Assembly (NCBI GenBank): GCA_022819905.1
Contig: JAJEGJ010000087.1
Coordinates: 1-64,000 of the forward strand
From: Alphaproteobacteria bacterium
GTDB lineage: Bacteria > Pseudomonadota > Alphaproteobacteria > TMED109
Reading direction: 5' to 3'
DNA: 64,000 nt
The first letter of the stretch is position 1. Each line of letters starts with the position of its first letter. This document shows positions 1-9,110 of this stretch, one piece after another. A program made the position numbers and the translations under genes. A model generated the notes under the pieces. It saw only the letters and a program-made list of their open reading frames with translations. It searched no databases and was not told the DNA's origin.

Positions 1-146
1 GAGCCGGAGGTTGAGGCGTTGTACTGCGCGACACGAAGACAGGCGGAGGCGCGGAGCGATCGGCTGTGCGGCCTCTGGCCTGTCCCCCCGAAGAGGGCAA
101 TCTCTGCGTGATCGCGGACAGCGACCGTGCCGGATTCTCCAGGCGC

Positions 147-178
147 TTGACATGCCGTAACGATTAGCGTTACGTTAG
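147..178 (+). promoter_or_regulatory. higBA promoter with autoregulatory palindrome
   Basis: TTGACA at 147-152 is a consensus -35 box. It is followed by a perfect inverted repeat, GTAACG (157-162), 5-bp spacer ATTAG, CGTTAC (168-173), lying between the -35 box and the expected -10 position just before the toxin start at 182. HigA-type antitoxins normally repress their own operon by binding such palindromes, so this is the likely operator. The promoter reading is seen in sequence; the regulation is inferred. Confidence 0.7.
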
Positions 179-181
179 TCC

Positions 182-463
182 GTGATCAAGAGCTTTGCCA
201 GCAAGCGCGCTGCAGCCATCTTCTCAGGCTATGCCGTTCGTGGGTTGCCCACTCCGATCCAGCGACGGGCTCGTGCCAAGTTGCTTGCGATCGACTCGGC
301 TGCCCGCATCGATGATCTGAGGGTGCCGCCCGGCAACCGACTGGAAGCTCTTCGCGGCGACCGACTCGGGCAACATAGCGTTCGCGTCAACGAGCAATGG
401 TGCATCTGCTTCGTCTGGCGTGGTGGCGACGCCTGGGAGGTCGAGATTGTCGACTATCACTAG
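182..463 (+). CDS. higB: HigB-type toxin (RelE/ParE superfamily mRNA interferase)
   Basis: A 93-residue protein starting at GTG, the usual length for a HigB/RelE-fold ribosome-dependent mRNA endonuclease. The family pattern is visible: IKSFA at the N-terminus, 'PPGNRLEALRGDR' in the middle, and the C-terminal strands 'SVRVNEQWCICFVW' and 'VEIVDYH', where the last His is normally part of the active site. The toxin precedes the antitoxin, as is standard for higBA, and the antitoxin ATG is 15 bp after its stop. The module looks complete and probably functional, unlike several other TA loci in this window. It ends in TAG, showing that UAG is an ordinary stop here. Confidence 0.93.
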   Translation: MIKSFASKRAAAIFSGYAVRGLPTPIQRRARAKLLAIDSAARIDDLRVPPGNRLEALRGDRLGQHSVRVNEQWCICFVWRGGDAWEVEIVDYH

Positions 464-477
464 GAGCTGAAGCAGAC

Positions 478-831
478 ATGATCATCGACAGAGAAGAATT
501 GGACCGGTTCGGGGTTGATTTCTCTGATGTCGCCTCCGGGCAGCGGTTGCCCCCGGTGCATCCCGGCGCGATTCTGCGTGATGAATTCCTGAAACCGATG
601 GAACTCAGCGTCTATCGGCTGGCTCGAGATATTAAGGTTTCGCGCCCACGGCTGAATGACATCGTGCTTGGCCGCCGCGCTGTGACTACCGACACTGCGT
701 TACGATTGGCACGCTATTTCGGGACAACGCCGGAGTTCTGGATCAATCTGCAGGCGCGTTACGATTTGGACGTTGCCGAACGCACAGTGCGACCAAAGAT
801 TGACCGGGAAGTAGCACCCCACGCGGCGTGA
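478..831 (+). CDS. higA: HigA antitoxin (XRE-type helix-turn-helix)
   Basis: A 117-residue antitoxin. The start at 478 was chosen because ATGATCATCGAC follows AGGAGCTGAAGCAG, a good ribosome-binding site; longer in-frame readings run back into higB. The core 'HPGAILRDEFLKPM' followed by 'SVYRLARDIKVSRPRLNDI' and 'PEFWINLQARYDL' is the classical HigA/VapI signature. It neutralises HigB and represses the operon through the palindrome upstream. The C-terminus is complete. Confidence 0.95.
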   Translation: MIIDREELDRFGVDFSDVASGQRLPPVHPGAILRDEFLKPMELSVYRLARDIKVSRPRLNDIVLGRRAVTTDTALRLARYFGTTPEFWINLQARYDLDVAERTVRPKIDREVAPHAA

Positions 832-1124
832 CGTCGACGGAATCCGCCTGCCCCGAGCATGCCTTCTTCGACCTAGTTGCAGCTCGGCTCAAACTTCGGC
901 GCTGAACGATTCCCGCGGGGAACGCGACCACAGCAACGCCGACAGCATGACCGGAAATAGCAAGGCCGAAACACGCCCGTGCACTCCCGCGCCGCAGCCA
1001 GCGATTGCCGTTGTAGCGACAGTGGAGGAGATTCCCGGTTCGCGCGCCTGCATCGGCCATGACTGACGTAAGCGCCTACAGGTCAACTCGGTAAGCAACA
1101 GGAACGGTACAAGTTTCGGGGCGG

Positions 1125-2225
1125 TCAGGCTTCGTAGAGGTTTCCAGCAACCACATCTTCATTCCACTCCAGGCCCATCCCAGGCACATTCGGGATGTGC
1201 AAATGGCTGTCCTTGATCTTGTAGGGCTTTTCCAGGATCGGGTCGGCCCAGTCCTGCCATTCCAGCCAATGCGCGGTTTCGGTCACCCGCATCACATGGG
1301 CGCCGACTTCGGGATAGAGGTGCGTTGACATCGGGATTCCGGCCGCGCCGGCGATGGCTGCAGCGCGCATCCATCCGGTGACACCGCCGATGCGCATAAA
1401 GTCCGGCATCACATAGTCGGAGGCCCGGCAATGCAGTGCCTTATGCAGGTCGCGCGGTCCGTAAAAGTTCTCGCCAATCTGCAGCGGCGTCTTAAGCTCC
1501 CGGGTGAGTTGGGCATATCCATCGAAATTATCGTAGACAACCGGCTCTTCCAGCCAGGTCAATCCAAGGTCGTCGAGCATGTGGCACCGGCGCAATGCCT
1601 CCGCCATGTCCAGACCCTGGTTGAAATCGATCATCAAATGGATGTCTTCACCAACCGCCTGACGAACCGCATCGATCGTGGCGAGATCGTCCTTGGGATC
1701 GTCCCTGCCAAGACGCAGTTTCACGCCATCGAACTGTCCCTCATCGCGGATCTCGACCGCCTCGGCGGCAACCTTGGAAGGCGACTGGAGCCAGAGCCCA
1801 TTGCTGTTGTACGCGCGCACCGGTCCGGGCGAACCGCCGAGCAATGTGCACAACGGCAAGCCGGCAGCCCTCGCCAATGCGTCCCAGGCTGCCATGTCGA
1901 TGCCGGAAACAGCGATCATCGTCATGCCTTCGTACCCTACAAAATGCAGCGACTTTCGCGTAGTTTCGTAGATCTCGGCCGGCGCAAGCTTTTGGCCTTT
2001 GAGCATCGCCCCCATGTCACACAAGGCTGGCACGAGATAGTTCATCGACTTGACGATGTAAGGCTCGAGATAGGCGCGCCCGACGACACCTTCCTCGGTC
2101 TTCAGGTCGATCAGGATGAGAGGCCAGTCCGTAATGGTCGCGATCTTCGCGACCACAGGGCGATTCAGCTTGAGAACGACAGCACGCACATCGACGCTGT
2201 GGAAGGTCAGTGATTCGAGCGGCAT
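1125..2225 (-). CDS. Mandelate-racemase-like enolase-superfamily enzyme (probable sugar-acid dehydratase)
   Basis: A 366-residue enolase-superfamily protein whose whole length follows the mandelate racemase pattern, including 'SGIDMAAWDALA', 'IGGVTGWMRAAA' and 'TAHWLEW'. Metal ligands are Asp200 (IDFNQ), Glu226 (LEEP) and Glu252 (IGENF). The Asp275/His302 dyad (MPDFMRIGG, STHLYPE) and Glu322 are present. The second Lys of the KxK motif of mandelate racemase is replaced: the sequence is K169-L-R171, so the S-face base is altered and a one-base acid-sugar dehydration is more likely than racemisation. The gene lies downstream of KDG kinase and KDPG aldolase and next to a porin, which suggests it makes 2-keto-3-deoxy acids for that pathway. 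A GGAG sits upstream of the ATG. The substrate cannot be told from sequence. Confidence 0.88.
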   Translation of the reverse strand: MPLESLTFHSVDVRAVVLKLNRPVVAKIATITDWPLILIDLKTEEGVVGRAYLEPYIVKSMNYLVPALCDMGAMLKGQKLAPAEIYETTRKSLHFVGYEGMTMIAVSGIDMAAWDALARAAGLPLCTLLGGSPGPVRAYNSNGLWLQSPSKVAAEAVEIRDEGQFDGVKLRLGRDDPKDDLATIDAVRQAVGEDIHLMIDFNQGLDMAEALRRCHMLDDLGLTWLEEPVVYDNFDGYAQLTRELKTPLQIGENFYGPRDLHKALHCRASDYVMPDFMRIGGVTGWMRAAAIAGAAGIPMSTHLYPEVGAHVMRVTETAHWLEWQDWADPILEKPYKIKDSHLHIPNVPGMGLEWNEDVVAGNLYEA

Positions 2226-2569
2226 CTAACGGGACTCCATCGGTCTTGCTGAGGCTCTCAGCGCGTGAGCGAGCATTTGGCTTGCGGGATTGCCGAACGG
2301 CATTTTCGGCCGGGCCAGAGTAACCCAGTTTCATGACATGTTGGCCGGCTCACCGGCTGAGCAACGATCGGCACGCTAATCCTCTGAATTTCCTTAGCAC
2401 CGTGTGGGCAAACTCGGGCGCTATGCGTCGGCCCACAAGAAATCACTGATCGAGACCCGGGCCGCGTCGTCCGCCAGTGCTGAAGGTGCCATCCAGCGGA
2501 CCAGCTCGCGAGGCCGAGTGGGCGCTTGAACTGAGAAGGGCTATCGGCCAGCTCGCCTTCAACTGGCTT
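2226..2569. other. Intergenic stretch without a recognisable gene
   Basis: The gap between the racemase-like gene and the porin contains only short readings that do not resemble a family. It probably holds a promoter for the downstream gene, but no convincing -35/-10 pair was seen. Confidence 0.5.
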
Positions 2570-3796
2570 TCAGTAGGTGTAACTGAGTGAGAGCCACACC
2601 TTGGTCGTGTCTGAACCGCGAGTATCGGCTTCGTAACGGGCAATTTTCAGCGTTGTACTGAAGTGCTCGGCGAACTTCCGTGTGATCACCAGATCCAGTT
2701 CAGAGCCGTAGTCGTCCCCGCCGACGGCGGTGCCGAAATGATGATAGACGCCAACAAGTTGGGTACCCGCAAGTGGTCCATGGCCTTTTGGCCTGTACAC
2801 GAGAGTCGCGTAGGAGTCGTTGATTCCGTCAGGGGGCGTGGTGAGGAACTTGTCGGCGAAACCTTGGAACGCGTGAAGCGTCGCCAACGGTGTCTGGAAG
2901 GCCAGCATGCCGTCCCCGCGAAGGCTTTCGTGACCGACCTTGACGGTCACGTCCCCGAGACGCAAGCCCGGCTCGACAGCCCAATAGCCGAAATCGAACT
3001 TATTCGGATTGCCAGCATGGTCGCTCTGTCGAGCAGCCTCCAGCGTGTAGAGCCATGTGACACCGGAACCGGCATCGAACGTACCTGCCAAGCGCACCCC
3101 GAAGGTTTTGGAGGAGAGTGCCGGTGCCTCCTCGATGTCCAGGAGATAGCCATAGCCGACCAGCTTAGCCGGCGCAGACCCGGCGTAGTTCAGACGGAAG
3201 AAATGGTTTCGGGTGTCGAAGGTGCCGTTGCGCGAATCCGCCCCGAAGACCCGGTTGACGCGGTAGACGTAGGTGTACTCGCCCTTCAGACCAGAAATGC
3301 CGGTCGCCGTCAGGCGCAGCCCATCGAAAGTCTGCTCGTTCTGCCGCCAGCCGACATTGCCGACAAACCTGTCGTTGTCGTACTTGATCCGGTGGCGCCC
3401 GACGCGAGCGCTGGCGCCTGGTGCGAGCAACATGCTGATCCACGCGCGGTTGATCTCGGTGACCTGGGGATCTGCGATCACCGGGTAGGCGGTCCGTGCA
3501 GTGACGGTGTCATTGAAGGTGCCGCTCTCGAGGTGGGCGACATTTTCGAGCTCGAGCAGCGCCTGAACCGGAAGCGATGCGGAGGTCGAATAGCCCACTC
3601 GAGTACGGAGCGTATGCGCAGCCGCTTCTTCGGGGAGGTCATCCTGGCTGACCCGCTCGTACCGGTATCGGAGGCTGAAGCTGGCTTGGCCGTCGGCAAA
3701 TGCTTCGGACCCGGCGGTTTGGGCGCGCACATCACCCACCGGCATCAGCGCCATCGCAAGGCCAGCCGCGATGAACAGGCGAAAGGTCGCGGTCAT
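2570..3796 (-). CDS. Outer-membrane beta-barrel porin, alginate-export-like
   Basis: A 408-residue protein with a clear signal peptide (about residues 1-25, ending DVRAQ) followed by alternating polar/hydrophobic strands and a C-terminal strand ending 'VWLSLSYTY', the terminal aromatic expected of BAM-assembled barrels. The pattern 'FSLRYRYERVSQDD', 'LRTRVGYSTS', 'VGRHRIKYDNDRFVG' and 'NEQTFDGLRL' matches the alginate-export/porin-like family found in proteobacterial uptake loci. It probably lets an acidic sugar cross the outer membrane for the adjacent dehydratase-KdgK-Eda pathway. No inner-membrane transporter is present in the cluster, so that component is elsewhere or lost. Confidence 0.82.
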   Translation of the reverse strand: MTATFRLFIAAGLAMALMPVGDVRAQTAGSEAFADGQASFSLRYRYERVSQDDLPEEAAAHTLRTRVGYSTSASLPVQALLELENVAHLESGTFNDTVTARTAYPVIADPQVTEINRAWISMLLAPGASARVGRHRIKYDNDRFVGNVGWRQNEQTFDGLRLTATGISGLKGEYTYVYRVNRVFGADSRNGTFDTRNHFFRLNYAGSAPAKLVGYGYLLDIEEAPALSSKTFGVRLAGTFDAGSGVTWLYTLEAARQSDHAGNPNKFDFGYWAVEPGLRLGDVTVKVGHESLRGDGMLAFQTPLATLHAFQGFADKFLTTPPDGINDSYATLVYRPKGHGPLAGTQLVGVYHHFGTAVGGDDYGSELDLVITRKFAEHFSTTLKIARYEADTRGSDTTKVWLSLSYTY

Positions 3797-4767
3797 GTTC
3801 GTCGAACTTCTCCTCCGGGTTCCTCCCGAACTGCTTGTGGGCCGCTCGGCGCTCCAGCCAGGACACCGGTACAGTAATGGCCGCCCAACCGGGCTGGGCG
3901 TTCGGCGGCGGGCACACGTAGCAAAATGATAGCCGGGCCATCGGTCTCCAGTGCCCTTTCGGCCATATCCGCGAGCGTAGTGGGGGTCACGATCGTCACC
4001 TGCATCGCCGGGTCGCAGCCTGATGCGATCAGGGTCGCCTGTACGGCGGGCGACGCGCGAACTGCCATGTAGAGAGCCATGGTGGTTCCCGGTGCGAGAT
4101 GTCGACCCCAGTCACGACCCACGTCGCCCTGCCGCGTCTGGCCGGTGGTCTAGACGACTGCGTTGGTCGTGCCTCGTTCGGTCGGGAACTCGCTCGCCGA
4201 GGCGGCGGCCGAGACCGCCGCCGTCACACCCGGAACGATCTCCCATGCGATCCCGGCTTCCTGCAGCGCGGATACCGCTTCGGCCACATCAGCAATCTTC
4301 TTGCCCTGATCCATGGCCGTCTTGCGCTCCGCCAGTGCGGCCTTGGTCGCCGTCAGTTCTTTCTGCAGCCGCGAGAACTGGTGGAAACGGGCGATCACCA
4401 CGTCAAGGATCGGCTTGATTCGCTTTTTCTGTAATCCGTCGACCACATAGGCGCATACTACGGCCTAGACCGCGGCAATTGCCGACGAATCGTCGGACCT
4501 GTCGACAAACTTGGCGACGGTCCGCTTCATCGGGCTCGAGGCGACCGCAGGCGCTTCGAGCACCTCGCGATTCGGATCCTCAATGTCAATGAGAACCACA
4601 TCGGGGGCGATCTCGGCACGTCTGTGGGCGAGCCCGGTGTCGTCGCCAAAGACGAAAACTTGATGGTTGGCTTCGTCGCGCAACGCGTCAACGGTCATCA
4701 ACGCGCGTTCGCGGTCTCGCCCGACTACGACGATCTTCGGAGCGGGAAACAAGCTGGCGTCAGACAT
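3793..4767 (-). pseudogene. Decayed chimera of nasT (ANTAR response regulator) and cobA/SUMT
   Basis: One reading frame runs from an ATG at 4767 to 3793, broken by in-frame TAG codons at 4465-4467 and 4150-4152. The first part is NasT: receiver 'PKIVVVGRDRERA', phospho-acceptor region 'PDVVLIDIEDPNRE', then TAG where Glu is usual, then 'AYVVDGLQKKRIKPILDV'. The ANTAR domain has lost its centre: 'ALAERK' joins directly to 'TAMDQGKKIADVAEAV'. It then switches to uroporphyrinogen-III methyltransferase ('EAGIAWEIVPGVTAAVSAA'), meets the second TAG, and resumes 'TTGQTRQGD' and 'PGTTMALYMAVRASP'. NasT and SUMT are both nitrate-assimilation genes, so this is a deletion scar of a nas locus. The open frame overlaps the porin start by 4 bp. 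Confidence 0.85.
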
Positions 4768-4835
4768 GCATCGATCCGTCGAGAGCGTTGTGTTCGCAGA
4801 CGAGTCCCGGGCGCCCCCTCTGTCGATTGACAGTT

Positions 4836-5510
4836 TCAATCGGTCCGGGCAATGAGTGTGACCGCTTCCTCAGCAAGGCGTGTGATCTCGTCGAACCTGG
4901 ATGCCCGCACGAGTGCCGGACTTACGACCCAAGACCCGCCGCATGCGAGGACATTGGACAGGGCGAGATAGTCGCGGAGGTTATTCGGGCCGATGCCGCC
5001 AGTCGGCAGGAACCGGATCGAGGGATACGGGCCGGACAACGCTTTCAGGAACGACACGCCGCCGCTGGCCTCGGCAGGAAAGAACTTGACGACCTCAAGA
5101 CCGAAGCCCATGGCCTGCTCGACGCCGGTTGGATTGTTGATGCCTGGAAGCACAGGCACTTCCAGCTTGATGCAGGCTTCGACGACCGCGGGATTGAACC
5201 CGGGCGTGACGACAAACTGGCTACCAGCTCGATGGGCCATCTCCACCTGATCGACATTGAGAATTGTCCCGGCTCCCACCAGCATCTGCGGAAGCTCCTC
5301 CCGCAAGATCTGGATCGAAGCCGCCGCCGCTTCCGATCTGAACGTGATTTCGGCAACGGGCAAACCGCCCGCCGTCAGCGCTTTCGCAAGAGGTAGAGCA
5401 ACTTCGCAGCCGTCCAGTTCGACGACCGGCACTACCCCAGCCTCGCCGAGCCGGGCCAAGACATTCCGTGCATTGTCGGTCATGGTCTTCGATCCGAATT
5501 GGGTTTGCAT
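4836..5510 (-). CDS. eda: 2-keto-3-deoxy-6-phosphogluconate aldolase
   Basis: A 224-residue class I aldolase. The KDPG/KHG aldolase signature is complete: the catalytic Glu in 'VAEITFRS', 'VGAGTILN', 'FVVTPGFNP', and the Schiff-base Lys in 'LEVVKFFPAE', followed by 'FLPTGGIGP' for phosphate binding. It cleaves KDPG into pyruvate and glyceraldehyde-3-phosphate in the cytoplasm, the last step of the Entner-Doudoroff route. A second possible start is the internal ATG at residue 10 (MTDNARN), which fits the family length better. It lies 48 bp downstream of the KDG kinase gene on the same strand, so the two form an operon. Confidence 0.95.
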   Translation of the reverse strand: MQTQFGSKTMTDNARNVLARLGEAGVVPVVELDGCEVALPLAKALTAGGLPVAEITFRSEAAAASIQILREELPQMLVGAGTILNVDQVEMAHRAGSQFVVTPGFNPAVVEACIKLEVPVLPGINNPTGVEQAMGFGLEVVKFFPAEASGGVSFLKALSGPYPSIRFLPTGGIGPNNLRDYLALSNVLACGGSWVVSPALVRASRFDEITRLAEEAVTLIARTD

Positions 5511-5558
5511 CGGGACGGCTCCGACCGGGTGTTTGACCGCTGGGATCGGACGCTCGTT

Positions 5559-6461
5559 TCAGCTGCGCGCAATCAAGGCCCCCGACGCGCCGACCACCCG
5601 GGAGGCGATCTTGTGGCCGGCCAGGAGGCATCGCCCTTCATCTTCGCCGCGAAGGAGCGCCGCCAGGTAACCGCCGTTGAAGCTGTCTCCCGCCGCAGTC
5701 GTATCGACGACCCCGGGTGCGGGGGCGAATTCGGGATGCGCGCCGCGCGCGAGCCGCGGCGACACCGGGCCGAGCGCTCCCCGCTTGATGGCGCAGGCAT
5801 GCCAGTCTGAAGAGGCAAATCGCGCAATTACGGCCTCTTCGTCCGCATCGCCGAACAAGGCGATTTCGTCGTCAACCGAAGGCAGGGCAATGTCCGCAAC
5901 CTGCCACATCTCCCGGACTGAGCGGCGCGCGGTCTCGGCGTCCTCCCAGAGTTGCGGCCGGTAGTTCGAATCGAAGGCCACATGGCAGGCGCTGCGCCCC
6001 CGCAACTCGCGCAAATGCGCGATGAGGCGCTGGCGGGCCGAAGGATGCACGATGGCCAGCGTTATGGCCGACAGATAAACAACCCTCGCGGGCGGCAGGG
6101 AAACAGGGGGCTCGGCGGACGCGAACAGTCGGCGCGCCGCCGAGTTGCTGCGCCAGTAGTGAAAGATGCGTTCGCCGGCACTGTCGGTCGAGACGGTGTA
6201 AACGCCGAGGTTGCGTTCACGATCGAAGCCGACCTGGGAAACATCGATCCCCTCTTTCTTCGCGACGCTCAGGAAGGCATGGGAAAGGGGATCACAGCCG
6301 ACACGCGTGCAATAGCCGATGCGGGCCGATGGGTCGGACTCCCTGACGCAATAGACCGCGGTGTTGAACGTGTCGCCGGCAAACCCGACGCGGAAGCCGG
6401 CGGTCGGATCTTGTCGGATCTCGGCCATGACTTCGCCGATGGCGAGCAGATCCACTGTCAC
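5559..6461 (-). CDS. kdgK: 2-keto-3-deoxygluconate kinase (PfkB family)
   Basis: A PfkB/ribokinase-fold sugar kinase. The N-terminal 'DLLAIGEVMAEIR' and 'FAGDTFNTAVY' are characteristic of KDG kinases, and the C-terminal 'VDTTAAGDSFNGGYL' holds the catalytic Asp of the anion hole (here AAGD rather than GAGD). The start at GTG 6461 was chosen because the family begins just before LLAIGE; an upstream TTG at 6512 would add 17 unrelated residues. It phosphorylates KDG to KDPG, the substrate of the aldolase directly downstream, making a two-step pathway fed by the enolase-superfamily dehydratase at the end of the cluster. Confidence 0.9.
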   Translation of the reverse strand: MTVDLLAIGEVMAEIRQDPTAGFRVGFAGDTFNTAVYCVRESDPSARIGYCTRVGCDPLSHAFLSVAKKEGIDVSQVGFDRERNLGVYTVSTDSAGERIFHYWRSNSAARRLFASAEPPVSLPPARVVYLSAITLAIVHPSARQRLIAHLRELRGRSACHVAFDSNYRPQLWEDAETARRSVREMWQVADIALPSVDDEIALFGDADEEAVIARFASSDWHACAIKRGALGPVSPRLARGAHPEFAPAPGVVDTTAAGDSFNGGYLAALLRGEDEGRCLLAGHKIASRVVGASGALIARS

Positions 6462-7141
6462 CAGTCCGGTGCGAAGGCAGACATACTCGATTCCCAGTGC
6501 TCTGTAAGGCAATTGTCGCGGGTGACACCGGCCGGTCGTTATCGTCCTGCGTCCGTTCTACAGCATCTTCGAATATGTGATCGGTCGTTGCGACCAGCCG
6601 CTGCCGTGGAGTGCCCCTGCCGACCCGCATGCAGGCCACTTGAACACGGCGATCTGTGGGTGCGTTTCTGCCTACGGCCTCGGTTGGCGCGCAGTCCTCT
6701 CTCGGCACGCCCGTTCCGCCGCCCATGAATCGCCTGAGAACGGATCTCTCGGCAACGCCATCACGTCATGACAGCTCAGGTGAGTGTCGATTTGTTCGGC
6801 AACCTGTCGATAGTAATTTCACAAGAAATGAGAAAACTCTCTCAAGCATCTATTTATGCTTTGGTTTAAGATATGCCCTTGCTTTCACAGCCGTTGAGGC
6901 CGGTATCTTCGGGTAAACCCGGTCTGCGACGGCGCGACCTACTCGTTGTGGAGCAAGCACACCGCTGAACGCACCCGTGCTGCCCGGCCACGCTAGGCCA
7001 TCACGTCCCCAGTTCACCGGCGCAATACGTGCGCGCGGTCAATTGGTGCTCGCCCGGCACGGACGGCGCCACAACAGAAACGCTGTGCGGCGGCAACGAT
7101 TTCCTCGCGATCAGCGGTTACCTCGACGGGCGCAATCATCA
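6462..7141. other. Intergenic region with AT-rich segment and inverted repeat
   Basis: No gene is recognisable over about 680 bp. The part around 6780-6900 is clearly AT-richer than its surroundings and contains a perfect inverted repeat, AAGCAT (6844-6849), CTATTT, ATGCTT (6856-6861), which could be an operator for the divergently placed kdgK-eda operon. The assignment to a regulator is a guess. Confidence 0.4.
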
Positions 7142-7178
7142 GAAAAACGACCGGAGCCCGGTGATCGGACTCCGGTCG
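7142..7178 (-). terminator. Rho-independent terminator of the PQQ dehydrogenase transcript
   Basis: Read on the minus strand, the stem arms CGACCGGAG (7178-7170) and CTCCGGTCG (7156-7148) extend with one mismatch to 12 bp, close on a short loop and are followed at once by five T (7147-7143). It lies about 80 bp after the dehydrogenase stop, the expected distance for an intrinsic terminator. Confidence 0.9.
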
Positions 7179-7255
7179 CAAAATTCCCGTGTTCAGGGTT
7201 GGGCTTCAGGGCGGCGCTTGCATCCGCAACGCCGCCCCCAAGCCTCCTGCAAGCC

Positions 7256-8995
7256 CTACGGAAGCGCGAACACCCAGATCACGCCACCCTGCGGTACGTG
7301 CACGTCGTACCCGGGAATGATGCCGCGCAGGACGTCCTGCTTGCGCTCGGCGTCCACGCCCCAGCCCGACTGTACGGCAACGTACTGCTTGCCATCGACG
7401 CTGTAGGTGCTCGGCGAAGCGGTCACACCCGAATTCGTCGGGTATTCCCACAGCGTTTCGCCGGTCGCCGCATCATGGGCACGGAACATGTGGTCGTTGG
7501 TGCCGCCGGAGAACAGCACACCGCCACCGGTCGCCAGAATCGGACCCCAGTTCTGGTGTGCGAAGTCCTTGCTCCACACTTCCTCGCCACTGTCGACGTT
7601 CCAGGCCTGGATTTCCCCGATGTGGTCCCACCCCTCACGGAGGCTGAACCCGCCGAGGATCACCGGGATCGGCACCCCGATGTACAGCTCGCCCGGCACG
7701 TACTTCTCTTCGGCACCTTCCAGGGTGCTGCAGAGGTTCTCGTTCGCCGGAATGTAGAGCAGGCCCGTGTCCGGGCTGTAGGCCGAATACGGCCAGTCCT
7801 TGCCGCCCCAGAGCGACGGACAGAACAGCGCTGCCTTCCCGGTGCCCGGCCAGTGATTGTCGTCATACGACACGCGGCCCGTGTCGGGATCGAACGCAGT
7901 GATCACGTTGCTGTAGACGTAGCCCCACGCGTCGACGAACTCGATCGGACCTTCAGCGGTCGGCTTCAGAAGGTAGATGTGACCGTTGCGGGCCACGTTG
8001 ACGAGTGCCTTGAAGGTCTCCCCGTCACGGGTGACGTCGTAGATGAGCGGGGGTGAGACCTCATCCCAGTCCCAGGAATCGTTCCAGTGGTACTGGTGGT
8101 GTCCCACGAGCGCCCCGGATTCCACGTCCACCGCAATGACCGACGTCGTGTAGAGGTTGTCCATGCCGCCGCGGGTGTCACCCATCCAGGGCGCGGCGTT
8201 GCCGATACCCCAATAGGAAAGACCCGTGTCGGGGTCGTAGTTCCCCGTCAGCCACACCGATCCTCCGCCGGTCTTCCAGGCGTCGTCGTCCGGCCAGGTA
8301 TCGCTCCCTGGCTCGCCTGGCGCCGGCACCGTGTAGGTACGCCACGCCTCTTCACCGGACTCCGCATCGTAGGCTGCGACGTAACCGCGGATGCCGTATT
8401 CACCGCCGGACACGCCCACCATGATCTTGCCCTTGGCAGCCAGCGGAGCGATCGTCATGTAGTAGCCCGCCTGGTAGTCGTCGACGGCGACCTCCCAGAT
8501 CACCTCGCCGGTTCGAGCATCGAGCGCGACCAGGAAGCAGTCGGTGAGCGCCACGTAGAGCCTGTCGCCTAGCAGCGCCGGTCCACGGTTGGTGGGGTGC
8601 AGCTGGAAGAGGTCTTCCGGCAGCTCTCTCTGAAAACGCCACAGCCGCTTGCCGGTGGCCGCATCGAGAGCCAGGACCTGGTTCATCGGCGTGGTGACAT
8701 ACATCACGCCGTCGTTGACCAGCGGCGGTGCTTGGTGTCCTTCCTGAACGCCAGTCGAGAACAGCCAGGCCGGTTGCAGAGACCCGACGTTCGAGGTGTT
8801 GATCTGGTCGAGCGGGCTGTACCCCCACCCCTCCCGGTTGCCCCGAACCTGGAGCCAGTTGTGCGGCTCCGGGTTGTCCAGTCGATCCTCGGTGACCGGG
8901 TTGTAGTTCTCGATGGCGTCGGCGCTGGTCGCGCTGCCCACCATCAGGGCGAGAAGTGCGGCCGCTACGGCCGTGCCCGTCAATAGACTCCTCAT
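7256..8995 (-). CDS. Periplasmic PQQ-dependent alcohol dehydrogenase (methanol/ethanol type), lanthanide-type active site
   Basis: A 579-residue quinoprotein with a Sec signal peptide (MRSLLTGTAV to SATSADA) and repeated beta-propeller W motifs such as 'LALDAATGKRLWRF' and 'LVALDARTGEVIWE'. The start at 8995 has GGGGAG upstream. Active-site positions are readable: Glu199 (SGGEYGIRGY), Asn266 (YWGIGNAAPW) and catalytic Asp309 in 'WNDSWDWDEVSPP'. Asp311, two residues after Asp309, is the extra carboxylate that marks lanthanide-dependent XoxF/ExaF-type enzymes. The vicinal Cys-Cys pair near 'NRGPAL' is absent (QLHPTNRG), which is unusual. There is no fused cytochrome c domain. It oxidises an alcohol or sugar in the periplasm; its electrons may go to the Rieske protein encoded just upstream. 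The substrate is unknown. Confidence 0.92.
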   Translation of the reverse strand: MRSLLTGTAVAAALLALMVGSATSADAIENYNPVTEDRLDNPEPHNWLQVRGNREGWGYSPLDQINTSNVGSLQPAWLFSTGVQEGHQAPPLVNDGVMYVTTPMNQVLALDAATGKRLWRFQRELPEDLFQLHPTNRGPALLGDRLYVALTDCFLVALDARTGEVIWEVAVDDYQAGYYMTIAPLAAKGKIMVGVSGGEYGIRGYVAAYDAESGEEAWRTYTVPAPGEPGSDTWPDDDAWKTGGGSVWLTGNYDPDTGLSYWGIGNAAPWMGDTRGGMDNLYTTSVIAVDVESGALVGHHQYHWNDSWDWDEVSPPLIYDVTRDGETFKALVNVARNGHIYLLKPTAEGPIEFVDAWGYVYSNVITAFDPDTGRVSYDDNHWPGTGKAALFCPSLWGGKDWPYSAYSPDTGLLYIPANENLCSTLEGAEEKYVPGELYIGVPIPVILGGFSLREGWDHIGEIQAWNVDSGEEVWSKDFAHQNWGPILATGGGVLFSGGTNDHMFRAHDAATGETLWEYPTNSGVTASPSTYSVDGKQYVAVQSGWGVDAERKQDVLRGIIPGYDVHVPQGGVIWVFALP

Positions 8996-9110
8996 GTGGA
9001 TCTCCCCAATGGTTGTCCTTTGTGGGATTGGTTGCATGGTGAATGGGGCGCAGAAGCACCGCCCGGGCGTCTCTTCCCACGGAGACACGCCCGACATTCA
9101 CGTCGCGACA

